Positions 19,018 to 27,361 of a DNA stretch of 64,000 bases are shown here, in pieces. The stretch covers positions 310,001-374,000 of the forward strand of contig CALEYL010000011.1 of assembly GCA_937926205.1 (NCBI GenBank), in the 5' to 3' direction. Numbering within the stretch: position 1 is the stretch's first letter; every line of letters begins with the position of its first letter. The stretch is from an uncultured Saprospiraceae bacterium (GTDB lineage Bacteria > Bacteroidota > Bacteroidia > Chitinophagales > Saprospiraceae). A model generated the notes under the pieces. It was not told the origin of the DNA. It saw only the letters and a list, made by a program, of their open reading frames with translations, and did not search any database. The position numbers were made by a program, and so were the translations under genes.

Positions 19018-20418
19018 CTAATTCAATTGTTCCAGCAGCCACTCCCGCTCTGTCAAAGTCGTATCCAGTTCGATCTCCTGCCGCAATGCGGCACAGGCAG
19101 CGCGGTCGTAGCGGTTGAGTGACAGCAGTTTGGTGGTAAATCGCACTGTTTTCAGGTAGTTGTCGTGGTGATAGCCAATCACGCGTTTGCGTCGGATGAA
19201 CGTTTTCATGGCGGTCAGGTGGGCGTGGAGCAGGTCGTATTCTGTCAGTTCGTAATAGATTTTCAGGAGCAGGGTTTTGGCGGCCAGGTTGAGCAAGAGA
19301 TCGCGGTAGTTCGCTTTTTGCAGCAAAGGCAGGGCCACGTCGTATTGCTTGCGCCGGTAGGCCAGCCGGGCCAGGTTAAAACTGTAGGAACTTTCGCGGT
19401 ACTCTTTGGCAAGCAGGCCTTTGTAATCCTGAATAAACTGCTCCACCCAGACGTATTCACCGGTTTGCAGTGCGGCAGCCACGATGTTGTGGTAAGTAAA
19501 GCGACTGAGCTGGCCGTTTTCCATCAGAGAGCCCGTCTGCAGGCCTTCTTTGTAGAGGTCCATCACCTGAAAGAAAAAATCCAGCTGGTTTTCATTGACT
19601 TTCCGGATACAATAATTGATGGCAAAGAGGTAAAGGTCGCGCAGCTCATTCACGGGAAAAACTTTTCCTTTTCCGATCAGGATGTCTTTAAATGCCTGAA
19701 AATGTTCATCTTGCTCACTGTTTCGCAAACTCAGGTAGCAATGGTAATACACCCCGACCAAAGGTGAACGCAGCAAATCCGATTGCCGGGCATAGCGCAG
19801 CAGTTCATCCAGAAGATAAAAGTGGGAGTCCAGTCCGTAGACCGTTTTGTGGGTAAATGCCAGACAGGCCAAACGCAGTCGCGCCGCCAGGTAGGCCGCG
19901 TCAATGTGGTGAACCAGATTGGAAAAATCAAATTGCTCCGTTGGCGCCAAACGGGTTGTGAGCATGTATTTTTCCAGCCCGATCCGGTAAGTATCCCAAT
20001 GCAAATCTGCACTTACGACGTCGGCATCCCCTGCAATTTTTTCAGCCTGCAACAGACTGCGCTCGAATTGAACCGGGTTTTGCCGTTCCTGCCAGCCCAT
20101 CGCCTGGAGAAAAGTAATTTTCAGGGGATCTGCCAGCAATTCCCGGCAGCCGATGTATTGTCCGATGAGTTGGTACAAATCACTCATCAAAAGACGCAAT
20201 TTCTGGTCGTTGTAAGCTTTGTCGGGAAACAAACGGCGGTAAACGGCAGCCTTTTCCATGCGCCCGCTTCCGGCTTCGCCATGCTCCTGCAGGCATTCCC
20301 AAAGCTGCACCAAAACCTCCTGTTGGTTGAAAAAAGGAGAACGGATAAATTTGCTGAAAAGCCGGATGTCTCGCCGGTCAAATTGCTTAATGACTTCCAG
20401 CAGGCGACTTTTTTCCAT
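19018..20418 (-). CDS. All-helical protein of unknown function
   Basis: 466 residues, starting MEKSRLLEVIKQFDRRDIR. No signal peptide and no transmembrane segment, so probably cytoplasmic. The sequence is almost entirely predicted helix, with TPR-like hydrophobic spacing in the middle and C-terminal parts (for example FNLARLAYRRKQYDVALPLL). The N-terminal FSKFIRSPFFNQQEVLVQLW motif is reminiscent of a helical-repeat family common in Saprospiria and Cytophagia, but I cannot name a function. It is divergent from the T9SS protein gene at 20615. Confidence 0.65.
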   Translation of the reverse strand: MEKSRLLEVIKQFDRRDIRLFSKFIRSPFFNQQEVLVQLWECLQEHGEAGSGRMEKAAVYRRLFPDKAYNDQKLRLLMSDLYQLIGQYIGCRELLADPLKITFLQAMGWQERQNPVQFERSLLQAEKIAGDADVVSADLHWDTYRIGLEKYMLTTRLAPTEQFDFSNLVHHIDAAYLAARLRLACLAFTHKTVYGLDSHFYLLDELLRYARQSDLLRSPLVGVYYHCYLSLRNSEQDEHFQAFKDILIGKGKVFPVNELRDLYLFAINYCIRKVNENQLDFFFQVMDLYKEGLQTGSLMENGQLSRFTYHNIVAAALQTGEYVWVEQFIQDYKGLLAKEYRESSYSFNLARLAYRRKQYDVALPLLQKANYRDLLLNLAAKTLLLKIYYELTEYDLLHAHLTAMKTFIRRKRVIGYHHDNYLKTVRFTTKLLSLNRYDRAACAALRQEIELDTTLTEREWLLEQLN

Positions 20419-20614
20419 TTTTTCTTTAGCGTTTATGTTAGAATAAACTACAAAGTAATTATTAAAATATTGATTATAAGATTTTTAGTTAAAAAAACAA
20501 GGATAAAAATGACTACAAACTTAGAAATTTGTTTTTGATTCGGCTGCCCGATAACCTCATTTTTGTAGCGTAATCATATCCCATGGGACTTGCTCAATTT
20601 TTAAAACAATCAAC

Positions 20615-22741
20615 ATGAAAAATCTAAACTACATTTTATTGACTTTGTGGGCAGTTATCGGATCAGTTTCCGGCCTGAAGGCACAGCCTGTTTGTAACCC
20701 GGATGTACAGCCTCCGGTGCTTGGCTGCAGTGCCGATCTGACCGCTGTGCTGGATGCAGAAACGATGACGGTAGAAATTACCACAGATGAAGTTGTCGAA
20801 AATGCCTTCGATTTTTGCAGTCAAACCGTTCGACTGCGCCTCGAACTGGAGCCCGCCGGTAACGTTCCTCCGGCCGACAGTACCCTGACCTTCACCGAGC
20901 CTGGACTTTATGTCATCGTCGCCTGGGCGGGAGATGAATCCGACAACTGGATAAAATGCTGGACCACCATTCTGGTTACCAGTCCGGAGAGCCAGAACAA
21001 GCATTTTGAAGGCCAGCTTTTTGCCGATGTCAACGACAACTGCACTCAGGATGGAAATGAGCCAAGCCTCGCCGGACTCCCCATAGAAGCTGTGGCGACG
21101 CTGCCTTCCGGAACCTGGCGGGCGCAGGGAGTAACGGATGCCAGCGGACATTATGACCTGGAAATGAGCGAGGTACTCACTTCGGCAGCTACGGCTATTG
21201 AAGTCAGGCTGGGCAACATCGCGAATAACTCCGGCAACTGCGCCACCTTTATGGCTGTACCTGCCGGGTATTTTGACAACCAGGACATTTTTACGCACGA
21301 CTTCAGTACGAGTCTGAAACCGGGCTGCCATCAGTTGGAGGTCGATATTGCTTCCCTCAACCTGCGGCGCTGTTTTACCAATGCCTACTACATCAATTAT
21401 TGCAATTACGGGGCAGAAACGGCTGTGAATGCAACGGTGGAGATCGAACTCGATCCTTTCCTTACGCTCATGAGCAGCACCCTGCCCTCGACTTTAGTTA
21501 GCGGAAATACCTACTCCTTCAGCCTGGGCAATGTTGCCCCAGGCGCATGCGGGTCATTCAGTATCAATGTTTTGGTTGCCTGTAATGCCGTACTCGGGCA
21601 AACGCACTGCACGACAGCCCGCATTTTCCCCCAAAGCAATTGCGGCGCATCCTATACCGGGCCGGAACTCAGCGTAAGCGGCGCCTGCGTGGATGACGAA
21701 GTCGTTTTTACGATTACCAATACCGGCGCTACGGACATGTCGGCCCCCTTGAATTACTACGTCGTGGAAGACGTCATCATGTTCATGTCCGGGCCAGTGC
21801 AACTGAACAGCGGGCAATCCACAGAAGTGAGCCTCGTAGCCAATGGATCCACTTACCGCCTCGAATTACCCCAGGTGCCAGACCATCCGTTCAGTGTGCT
21901 GCCCAGCGCTTCGGTAGAAGGTTGCGGCCTGAACGCCGAAGGCGTTTTCAGCCTGGGCTTCGTTACCCAGTTCCCTCAGGACGACAATGCCCCCGCTTTG
22001 GACATCGATTGTCGGGAAAACAGTGGCAGCTACGATCCGAACGACAAACAGGTCTTCCCGCGTGGCGCTACAGACGACCGCCTCATCGCAGCCAACACTG
22101 ACCTGGAATACCTGATCCGCTTTCAGAACACCGGCACGGATACGGCTTTTACGGTAGTGATCCTGGATAAGCTTTCCGAAAACCTCGATGCCGCCTCTGT
22201 TCGCCCCGGAGCCGCCAGCCACCCTTATACGTTTACTTTGCTGGAAGATAATGTCGTGCGTTTCAGCTTCAACGACATCCTGCTGCCCGACAGCAATGTG
22301 AACGCCGCCGCTTCGCAGGGTTTTGTCAAATTCCGGGTCAGACAACAGCCCGATCTTGCGCCGGGCACGGAAATCAATAACGATGCGGCCATCTATTTTG
22401 ATTTCAATGAGCCGGTCATCACCAACCGCGTAGAGCAGGTCATCGGCACGCCGTTTATCACTGTAAATTCCGATAATCCGGTTGCCGGCGCGGCATTCCG
22501 AACCCGCATCCTTCCCAATCCCATGAACACCATTGGCCAGATCCAGGTGGAAGGCCTGAGCGGGCAGCCGGCACAGTTTTGCCTGTACCACCCCACCGGC
22601 GCACTTCTGTCGCAACTGCCCCTGCAGGACGGAAAAGCCGAACTACACGCCCATTCCCTCCCTTCCGGATTGTACTACTACACCGTCACGGTCAATGGCC
22701 GCCGGGTAGACAGCGGCAAGGTTGTTGTCAACGGGAAATAA
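20615..22741 (+). CDS. Secreted DUF11/SD-repeat-like protein with T9SS sorting domain
   Basis: 708 residues. A signal peptide (about 1-23, VSGLKAQPV) is followed by a cysteine-containing HYR-like opening (about 30-125), a SdrD B-like/carboxypeptidase-regulatory segment (FADVNDNCTQDGNEPSLAGL, about 135-205), conserved-repeat DUF11-like domains (SYDPNDKQVFPRG ... LEYLIRFQNTGTDTAF, about 480-610) and a C-terminal T9SS domain (RILPNPMNTIGQIQV ... SGLYYYTVTVNGR). Exported and surface-attached; probably structural or adhesive. A hairpin terminator follows, and then CRISPR array 1. Confidence 0.82.
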   Translation: MKNLNYILLTLWAVIGSVSGLKAQPVCNPDVQPPVLGCSADLTAVLDAETMTVEITTDEVVENAFDFCSQTVRLRLELEPAGNVPPADSTLTFTEPGLYVIVAWAGDESDNWIKCWTTILVTSPESQNKHFEGQLFADVNDNCTQDGNEPSLAGLPIEAVATLPSGTWRAQGVTDASGHYDLEMSEVLTSAATAIEVRLGNIANNSGNCATFMAVPAGYFDNQDIFTHDFSTSLKPGCHQLEVDIASLNLRRCFTNAYYINYCNYGAETAVNATVEIELDPFLTLMSSTLPSTLVSGNTYSFSLGNVAPGACGSFSINVLVACNAVLGQTHCTTARIFPQSNCGASYTGPELSVSGACVDDEVVFTITNTGATDMSAPLNYYVVEDVIMFMSGPVQLNSGQSTEVSLVANGSTYRLELPQVPDHPFSVLPSASVEGCGLNAEGVFSLGFVTQFPQDDNAPALDIDCRENSGSYDPNDKQVFPRGATDDRLIAANTDLEYLIRFQNTGTDTAFTVVILDKLSENLDAASVRPGAASHPYTFTLLEDNVVRFSFNDILLPDSNVNAAASQGFVKFRVRQQPDLAPGTEINNDAAIYFDFNEPVITNRVEQVIGTPFITVNSDNPVAGAAFRTRILPNPMNTIGQIQVEGLSGQPAQFCLYHPTGALLSQLPLQDGKAELHAHSLPSGLYYYTVTVNGRRVDSGKVVVNGK

Positions 22742-22765
22742 TTAGAGTAAAGTACTTTCATTCAG

Positions 22766-22800
22766 AGCCTCCGGAAGATGTGATTCCGGGGGCTTTTGTT
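22766..22800 (+). terminator. Rho-independent terminator
   Basis: AGCCTCCGGAA pairs with TTCCGGGGGCT (11 bp, one G-U), then TTTTG. It ends the T9SS protein gene. Confidence 0.75.
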
Positions 22801-22810
22801 TTCGGCTAAA

Positions 22811-22841
22811 GTGAGGGCGTGACTTGAAGTCACACCCTCAC
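22811..22841. repeat. GTGAGGG palindrome, copy 1
   Basis: GTGAGGGCGTGACTT pairs with the inverted arm ending CACCCTCAC. It abuts the trailer end of CRISPR array 1 with only two bases between. Related copies are at 25405-25436 and 54539-54569. Confidence 0.65.
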
Positions 22842-22843
22842 TC

Positions 22844-23676
22844 GTCGCAATCCTACTTACACTGGAAAGACTCGCTGATCTCTAATCGGTTCGTATCTCT
22901 TGAGAGAGACACGCTGTCGCAATCCTACTTACACTGGAAAGACTCGCTGATATGAAACGGCGCAGTGGCTGGCGAATCCGGGTGGTCGCAATCCTACTTA
23001 CACTGGAAGCTACTCACCGATAGACGCTGATGTTTTCGCCGCATATATTTCAAATACCGTCGCAATCCTACTTACACTGGAAAGACTCGCTGATGCCGGC
23101 AACGAGTACCTTCGCCTCGTCTGGTGCGGCGTCGCAATCCTACTTACACTGGAAAGACTCGCTGATCTACCGCTGTGTAAGCGTTGATGGCGTAATCAAC
23201 GCTGTCGCAATCCTACTTACACTGGAAAGACTCGCTGATTTTCTATGAAGAAATGGTATTTAGAAAACCGCTACCGGCGTCGCAATCCTACTTACACTGG
23301 AAAGACTCGCTGATTTTATCTTGTTTTTCTTAATAATAGCACTCCCCACAGTCGCAATCCTACTTACACTGGAAAGACTCGCTGATGCGGCCATCAATGC
23401 AAGTGACGCCAACAACGCGGCACGTCGCAATCCTACTTACACTGGAAAGACTCGCTGATGCCGTGGTGGTACCGATGTATTTGTGGGATTACTCCCAGTC
23501 GCAATCCTACTTACACTGGAAAGACTCGCTGATAACCCCTATGTTAATAGGGGTGACGCCGGCCCGCAGGTCGCAATCCTACTTACACTGGAAAGACTCG
23601 CTGATTTCTCCGGAATAGCCCTACGGTAAGAGGTGGGGCGGTCGCAATCCTACTTACACTGGAAAGACTCGCTGAT
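22844..23676 (-). CRISPR. CRISPR array 1 (12 repeats, 11 spacers)
   Basis: Eleven repeats are 36 bp, beginning GTCGCAATCC and ending AGACTCGCTGAT on the + strand. Repeat starts are 22844, 22916, 22985, 23059, 23131, 23204, 23279, 23351, 23424, 23498, 23570 and 23641. The repeat at 22985-23021 is instead the 37-bp version that makes up array 3 (ends GCTACTCACCGAT). The minus strand is taken as the crRNA strand because it makes every repeat end ATTGCGAC, like type III 5' handles (the same octamer ends a Thermus type III repeat), and because an AT-rich leader shared with array 2 lies on the right. Spacers are about 35-38 bp. Confidence 0.97.
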
Positions 23677-23780
23677 CACAAAAGTATTTAATATTTCAGC
23701 AAAAGCGCGGCTTAAGAAGGATAAATGAAGCGCAAAAAATGTTAATTATTTGTTAAAAAAACTACCTAAATTCTTCGGGT
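23677..23780 (-). promoter_or_regulatory. Leader of CRISPR array 1
   Basis: AT-rich sequence next to the right-most repeat. It aligns with the right flank of array 2: both have a TATTTAATAT/CTTATTATAT block, CAGCA...GCGGCTT, and GTTAATTATTT(G/C)TTAA at similar distances. Shared leaders on the right indicate leftward transcription and spacer insertion at this end. Confidence 0.6.
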
Positions 23781-23867
23781 TTTAGTTCGGAATTGGCTTT
23801 TTAAGGTAGCTGAGCGTAAAAATAAAATATTGTATAACAGTGAATTAAAGCGGTTTTTAATCAGCAT

Positions 23868-23902
23868 CACCCTGTTTTAGCCATAAAATAAAGGGTGTTT
23901 TT
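23868..23902 (+). terminator. Hairpin with T-tract between leader 1 and the structured region
   Basis: CACCCT / AGGGTG enclose an inner TTTTA / TAAAA stem and are followed by TTTTT. It may isolate the array leader from the rightward RT gene unit. Confidence 0.4.
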
Positions 23903-23980
23903 AGATGCAACTGAAATCGGGTTAAAGCGTATATATGGTATGAGCTGATTTGGTTGTCGGCAGCCAGCACAGGTGCACTG

Positions 23981-24333
23981 ACGGCAACAGTACCAAACAA
24001 ATTCAGTTCAGAGATTCCCCGGAGTCTCTTGCGGCTAAAAGGGGGTGACGCTTAGTCATCATCGCTTTTATGTCCAAAGTCGGCATGGGCCTTTCTGGCC
24101 AGCCCGACTTGGTGATTCAGGTCACCAGAGCCTGTGGGCTTGAGGGGACGCTCCCCAGGAGCCTCTCCTGAGTGAAAAGTGCTGCATGCGAAAAAACGGA
24201 AAACGCCGTTTTGCAGCCTTTTTTCCGAACCTTGCTCCCGTCAGGGGGCTTCACAGGACGTCAGTCCTGTCGATACTCCAGCGCGCTGCGAAGCGCCTGC
24301 GAGATGCTGGTAAATACTCAGGTGTTTGCCGGT
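23981..24333 (+). ncRNA. Candidate structured RNA (possible retron msr-msd) upstream of RT
   Basis: This stretch before the retron-type RT gene is GC-rich, lacks a convincing gene and is dense in hairpins: AGAGATTCC/GGAGTCTCT (24010-24029), AAGTCGG...CCGACTT with inner GGCC/GGCC (about 24077-24110), TGGTGA/TCACCA, GGGGA/TCCCC, CAGGAG/CTCCTG, GCTGC..AAAACGG/CCGTTTTGCAGC (24181-24217) and CAGGAC/GTCCTG (about 24254-24269). The ends show only weak complementarity (ACGGCAAC at 23981 with GTTTGCCGGT at 24324), so retron a1/a2 arms are not established. Retrons place their RNA just 5' of the RT, which is why this is proposed. A structural RNA of another kind is possible. Confidence 0.4.
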
Positions 24334-24461
24334 ACCAAGTGTGTTCATGGGATGTGAAGGGTCATATCTGTCCCATGCGGTTTTTCTATTGTGCTGCCGA
24401 GCCTGATACGGATATTAAGGATGTTTTTGATTAGTGTGTAAATCACTTAAACAAAATAGCC

Positions 24462-25394
24462 ATGCAATTACATCTGAATGGTTATGGCGCAAAAGCAGAC
24501 ACGTTGCGCGAGCGGGCGAAGAACCGGAAATACCACCAGTTCTACATCCCAAAAGCGCAAGGCGAAAAACGCCTCATTGAGACGCCGGACGACGCGCTGA
24601 AATCCCTGCAGGGGCAGCTCAATAAGCACTTTCAGGCGGCTTATCTGCTGGTGCGGCCTGCAGCGGCGTACGGTTCGCTCATCGCCTGCTCCGACGAAGC
24701 CGAACCGTGCAACATCTACACCAATGCGCTGCGGCACATCGGCAGCAAATGGCTGTTGAACGCAGACATCCGGAAGTTTTTTCCGGGCATCCATGTAAAA
24801 ATGGTCCGGAAAGCCCTGCAAACGGCGCCATTCAGCTTTGATGACGAAGCGGCGGAATGCCTCCTTGCGCTGACCACTTACGAAAACCGTTTGCCTACGG
24901 GAGCGCCCACTTCGCCAATCCTGGCCAACATCGTTTGCCTATCACTGGATGAACGGCTCCAGCAACTGGCGGATGAGTACAAATGGAATTATACCCGCTA
25001 TATCGACGACCTCACATTTTCAGGTAAAAAGCGCTTTTCGCTCAAACACCTGACCGCAATCGAAGCCGCCCTGGGCGCAATGGGTTTTGCCATGAACCAC
25101 GAAAAACTCCGCATCAGCCGTGTGGAGGACAAACCGGTGGTGACCGGGCTGGTGTTGCGCAAAAAACGCCCCGATGTGAGCAAGCCTTTTCTGGAAAACC
25201 TCAGGCAGCACATCCGCCTGTTTCAAACCATGACCACCGACGCTATGCTCGACAAACAGATCTTTTCGGCGACCCTGGTGCAGCGCTATCGCTCTTTTAT
25301 CAACGGACAACTTCAGTTTGTGCAGTTTATTCGCGGGGAGGGGGATAAGGCTTATCTGGAATTGCAGGCTGCTTTCCAGCCGAGGACGTATTGA
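24462..25394 (+). CDS. Retron-type reverse transcriptase (CRISPR array 1-linked)
   Basis: 310 residues. RT motifs: FYIPKAQGEKRLI (RT1), LLNADIRKFFPG with catalytic D102, PTGAPTSPILANI (146-156), TRYIDDLTFS with the YxDD box at 180-183, and a thumb ending GQLQFVQFIRGEGDKAY. Two retron hallmarks are present, NAxxH as NALRH (88-92) and VTG (227-229), and the segment TNALRHIG..LLNADIRKFF closely resembles the retron Eco1 (Ec86) RT. No maturase domain, no Cas1 fusion and no primase domain. It lies between array 1 and an EAD-domain gene, behind a structured non-coding region. It could make msDNA or assist RNA spacer acquisition; which one cannot be told from sequence. Confidence 0.9.
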   Translation: MQLHLNGYGAKADTLRERAKNRKYHQFYIPKAQGEKRLIETPDDALKSLQGQLNKHFQAAYLLVRPAAAYGSLIACSDEAEPCNIYTNALRHIGSKWLLNADIRKFFPGIHVKMVRKALQTAPFSFDDEAAECLLALTTYENRLPTGAPTSPILANIVCLSLDERLQQLADEYKWNYTRYIDDLTFSGKKRFSLKHLTAIEAALGAMGFAMNHEKLRISRVEDKPVVTGLVLRKKRPDVSKPFLENLRQHIRLFQTMTTDAMLDKQIFSATLVQRYRSFINGQLQFVQFIRGEGDKAYLELQAAFQPRTY

Positions 25395-25404
25395 GGGGGG
25401 CAAA

Positions 25405-25436
25405 GTGAGGGTGTGACTTCGGAGTCACGCCCTCAC
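25405..25436. repeat. GTGAGGG palindrome, copy 2
   Basis: GTGAGGGTGTGACTTC / GGAGTCACGCCCTCAC forms a near-perfect hairpin between the convergent RT and EAD-protein genes and probably acts as a two-way terminator. Like copy 1 it is followed within two or three bases by GTCGCAAT, the start of the CRISPR repeats. Confidence 0.6.
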
Positions 25437-25438
25437 TT

Positions 25439-25469
25439 GTCGCAATAAGCAGTGGAGCGTACTACCGGT
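25439..25469. repeat. Possible relic CRISPR repeat
   Basis: GTCGCAAT is followed by CAGTGGAGCGTACTACCGGT, which aligns with the CACTGGAAGCTACTCACCGAT tail of the array 3 repeat after a short deletion. It sits right after the same palindrome that borders array 1. It overlaps the last codons of the EAD-protein gene. A single degenerate copy, so this remains tentative. Confidence 0.35.
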
Positions 25470-26097
25470 ACTTCAAATACATCATCATCTCCTCAATGCG
25501 CGCATGAATGGAAAAAACAGAATTGGCGAAATAGGCCTTTTCCGGGTATTGATACAGCAGGGGCAAGGGCTGGCCAAAATAGAGCACATAAGGCGCCGTC
25601 TGCTCGAGATAATGTTTCAACAGTTCGTGCGGATCTTCATTGTCGCCATGCGGGGTATTGTCGAATACCACCAAATCGAACCGGTTCACGGAAGCGGCCG
25701 GTCGCGGCTGCTCTGAAACATCGTATTCCACCCCTTTGAAATACGCCTCCGGAAACAGCGCCCGCATGGCCGTTTCCCGTTCTGCGGATTTGCACACCAC
25801 CAGAATGCGCTTGAAAATGGCGTTTTCGAGGTCGTAGGTGGCGGCTTCTTCAGGAGTGATGGTGTCGATAAGCCCGAGGATGTTGTCGTTGAGCTGGTTG
25901 ACTTCCAGTTTTTCATCCCCGGCAGCTATAGTACCTTTGCGCTGTTTTTGCTGCAAATGCTGCCAACGCATGTGCAACAACATGACTTCGTTGTATGCCG
26001 CAGGGTTGTGAGCAAAGACCTTTTGAAGCTGCTGCAACACTTCTCCGGTGTTTTGGAGGAGCAGGGTTTTGAGGCGGAGGTGGAGGGGGTGCGGCAT
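25462..26097 (-). CDS. EAD-like domain fused to a Rossmann-like sensor domain
   Basis: 211 residues, soluble. Residues about 8-80 are helical and resemble EAD11-type effector-associated domains (HLRLKTLLLQNTGEVLQQL ... LNDNILGLIDTI), which recruit partners through like-with-like contacts in conflict systems. Residues about 96-211 form an alpha/beta domain (KRILVVCKSAERETAM, FDLVVFDNTP, VLYFGQPLPL, FANSVFSIHARIEEMMMYLKY). That domain aligns along its length with the C-terminal domain of the two-transmembrane protein at 26583 (KKILVLTKEG, YDMFFINN, IIFNFGK, FTSATFRSQLLGNLMNAFRY). A ligand-sensing or signalling role in the type III locus is inference. Confidence 0.6.
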   Translation of the reverse strand: MPHPLHLRLKTLLLQNTGEVLQQLQKVFAHNPAAYNEVMLLHMRWQHLQQKQRKGTIAAGDEKLEVNQLNDNILGLIDTITPEEAATYDLENAIFKRILVVCKSAERETAMRALFPEAYFKGVEYDVSEQPRPAASVNRFDLVVFDNTPHGDNEDPHELLKHYLEQTAPYVLYFGQPLPLLYQYPEKAYFANSVFSIHARIEEMMMYLKYR

Positions 26098-26128
26098 GGG
26101 TACGTAAGATTAAAATGTTATGGTTATG

Positions 26129-26162
26129 ACGTTTACTAAACTTCCAAAAGTTTAGTAAACGT
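26129..26162. terminator. Perfect 15-bp hairpin
   Basis: ACGTTTACTAAACTT, loop CCAA, AAGTTTAGTAAACGT. It lies upstream of the EAD-protein start and after the decayed DUF1016 gene, so it probably ends leftward transcription of the type III operon, although the U-tract is weak. Confidence 0.5.
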
Positions 26163-26167
26163 ATGGC

Positions 26168-26582
26168 TTAATCAACCTGAGTAAATTGGCCACGCAGTGC
26201 GTGACGATTTTGTGACGGTCACTTCGGCGGGGTAACACTCGTGAGCGGCCAGGTTTTCTACACGCAGGAGGGCACAGTGGCGGGGCTGGGATAATTCTGA
26301 ACGCAGTGCGTTCAAATTTGGGAAAGCCCGGTAAAACTTTCTCATATTGGACAGATTAAAAAGGGCAAATCCTTTGCCGAGTAAGGTTGTGAGATGCTTG
26401 GACATATACTCCAGAATATTCGTCCCTACTCTGCCCGATGCAGGCCCTGTTGTTCTTCTTCTTCAATATGACGCCCTGCGTTCCAGTATGCTTCAACGAT
26501 TATGAAATTGATGGCGCTCCCCGCTTTAGTGTGGGCCTCAGAGATGATTTGGGTAATTTGGTGCAGGAAAGTAGGGGACATT
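26168..26582 (-). pseudogene. Decayed DUF1016/YhcG-family nuclease gene (N-terminal part)
   Basis: On the minus strand the pieces ITQIISEAHTKAGSAIN, VEAYWNAGRHIEEEEQQG, then after a frameshift EYMSKHLTTLLGKGFALFN and MRKFYRAFPNLNALRSELS, LLRVENLAAHE follow the order of a DUF1016 N-terminal domain. A stop (TAG) and a frame change occur after HRAE near 26427. The PD-(D/E)XK nuclease half is missing. It begins where the two-transmembrane effector gene ends, so an insertion or deletion event reshaped this end of the operon. Confidence 0.7.
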
Positions 26583-27341
26583 TTATTTCAATACTTTTTG
26601 ATAACGAAAAGCATTCATTAAATTTCCGAGTAGTTGGGATCGAAAAGTAGCGGAAGTGAACCGTTCGTTTTTAGTAATACTCACATCCGAAACATGTTTT
26701 CCAAAATTAAAAATAATTTTGCCTGCTTTACATTTATCCATGAATTTTTTAATTTCACCTTCATCAAAAGTAAAATCCTGATCTTCATTTTCATTATTAA
26801 TAAAGAACATATCGTATTTATTATCAGGGCTATCAGGCAAAGTAGCAGAGGGTGGCTCAATTTTGTGATTTTTAAAATTTGATTTATTGAAAAATCTTTG
26901 AACGAATTCGGTTGAACCGCCTTCTTTAGTAAGAACGAGAATCTTTTTTTCGTTAAGAAATAAAGTTTCTTCATTCATGTATGATCTAGCCACATCCTTT
27001 TTTGCCTCTTCAACAGCAAAATTAAGCGCAACTTTATAAACAGCCCAAAACAAAAGTAGCAACGCTGTAATAGATAGTGGAGTAAATTTCATCAAGATAC
27101 TTTGCTTTTGCTCAAAGTTATTTTCCAAACTATCAATGCGTTTGTTCAGCTCCTGATATGCAGCATTCGGCACTAATAAAGTGTCACCTTTATAAAATTC
27201 AATTTCTTTTAGTTGCTGACTTAAACCATTAATGCGTTGATTAATAGGTTCAATTTCCGCATAATAAAGAAAAAACAGAGTGGCAATAATCAGCAATGCC
27301 AATATTGATTCAAATCGGAGTAATGAAAACAATTTTTCCAT
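26583..27341 (-). CDS. Two-transmembrane protein with Rossmann-like sensor domain (candidate type III effector)
   Basis: 252 residues. TM helix 1 (about 11-28), a coiled-coil/extracytoplasmic stretch (about 30-82), TM helix 2 (about 86-107), then a cytoplasmic alpha/beta domain (about 132-250) starting KKILVLTKEGG. That domain is shared with the EAD protein at 25462. It is the last gene of the cas operon, 20 bases after the 780-residue RAMP. Type III systems often encode membrane effectors opened by cyclic oligoadenylate (Cam1, Csx23, CARF-TM proteins), and this architecture fits. I do not recognise a named CARF motif, so ligand and effect are inference. Confidence 0.65.
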   Translation of the reverse strand: MEKLFSLLRFESILALLIIATLFFLYYAEIEPINQRINGLSQQLKEIEFYKGDTLLVPNAAYQELNKRIDSLENNFEQKQSILMKFTPLSITALLLLFWAVYKVALNFAVEEAKKDVARSYMNEETLFLNEKKILVLTKEGGSTEFVQRFFNKSNFKNHKIEPPSATLPDSPDNKYDMFFINNENEDQDFTFDEGEIKKFMDKCKAGKIIFNFGKHVSDVSITKNERFTSATFRSQLLGNLMNAFRYQKVLK

Positions 27342-27361
27342 ATAAAATACTTTTTACTGCA

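Noticed and set aside
23030..23618. Short frames across arrays 1 and 2 (for example around 23030-23618 and 37059-37635)
   Set aside because: Same cause: repeat-derived frames with no protein-like character.
24186..24434. 82-codon frame upstream of the orphan RT
   Set aside because: It crosses several strong hairpins and shows no recognisable domain; structured RNA is the better explanation.
24462..25394. Group II intron as source of the RT
   Set aside because: No maturase domain or intron domain V is seen, and NAxxH and VTG point to retrons.
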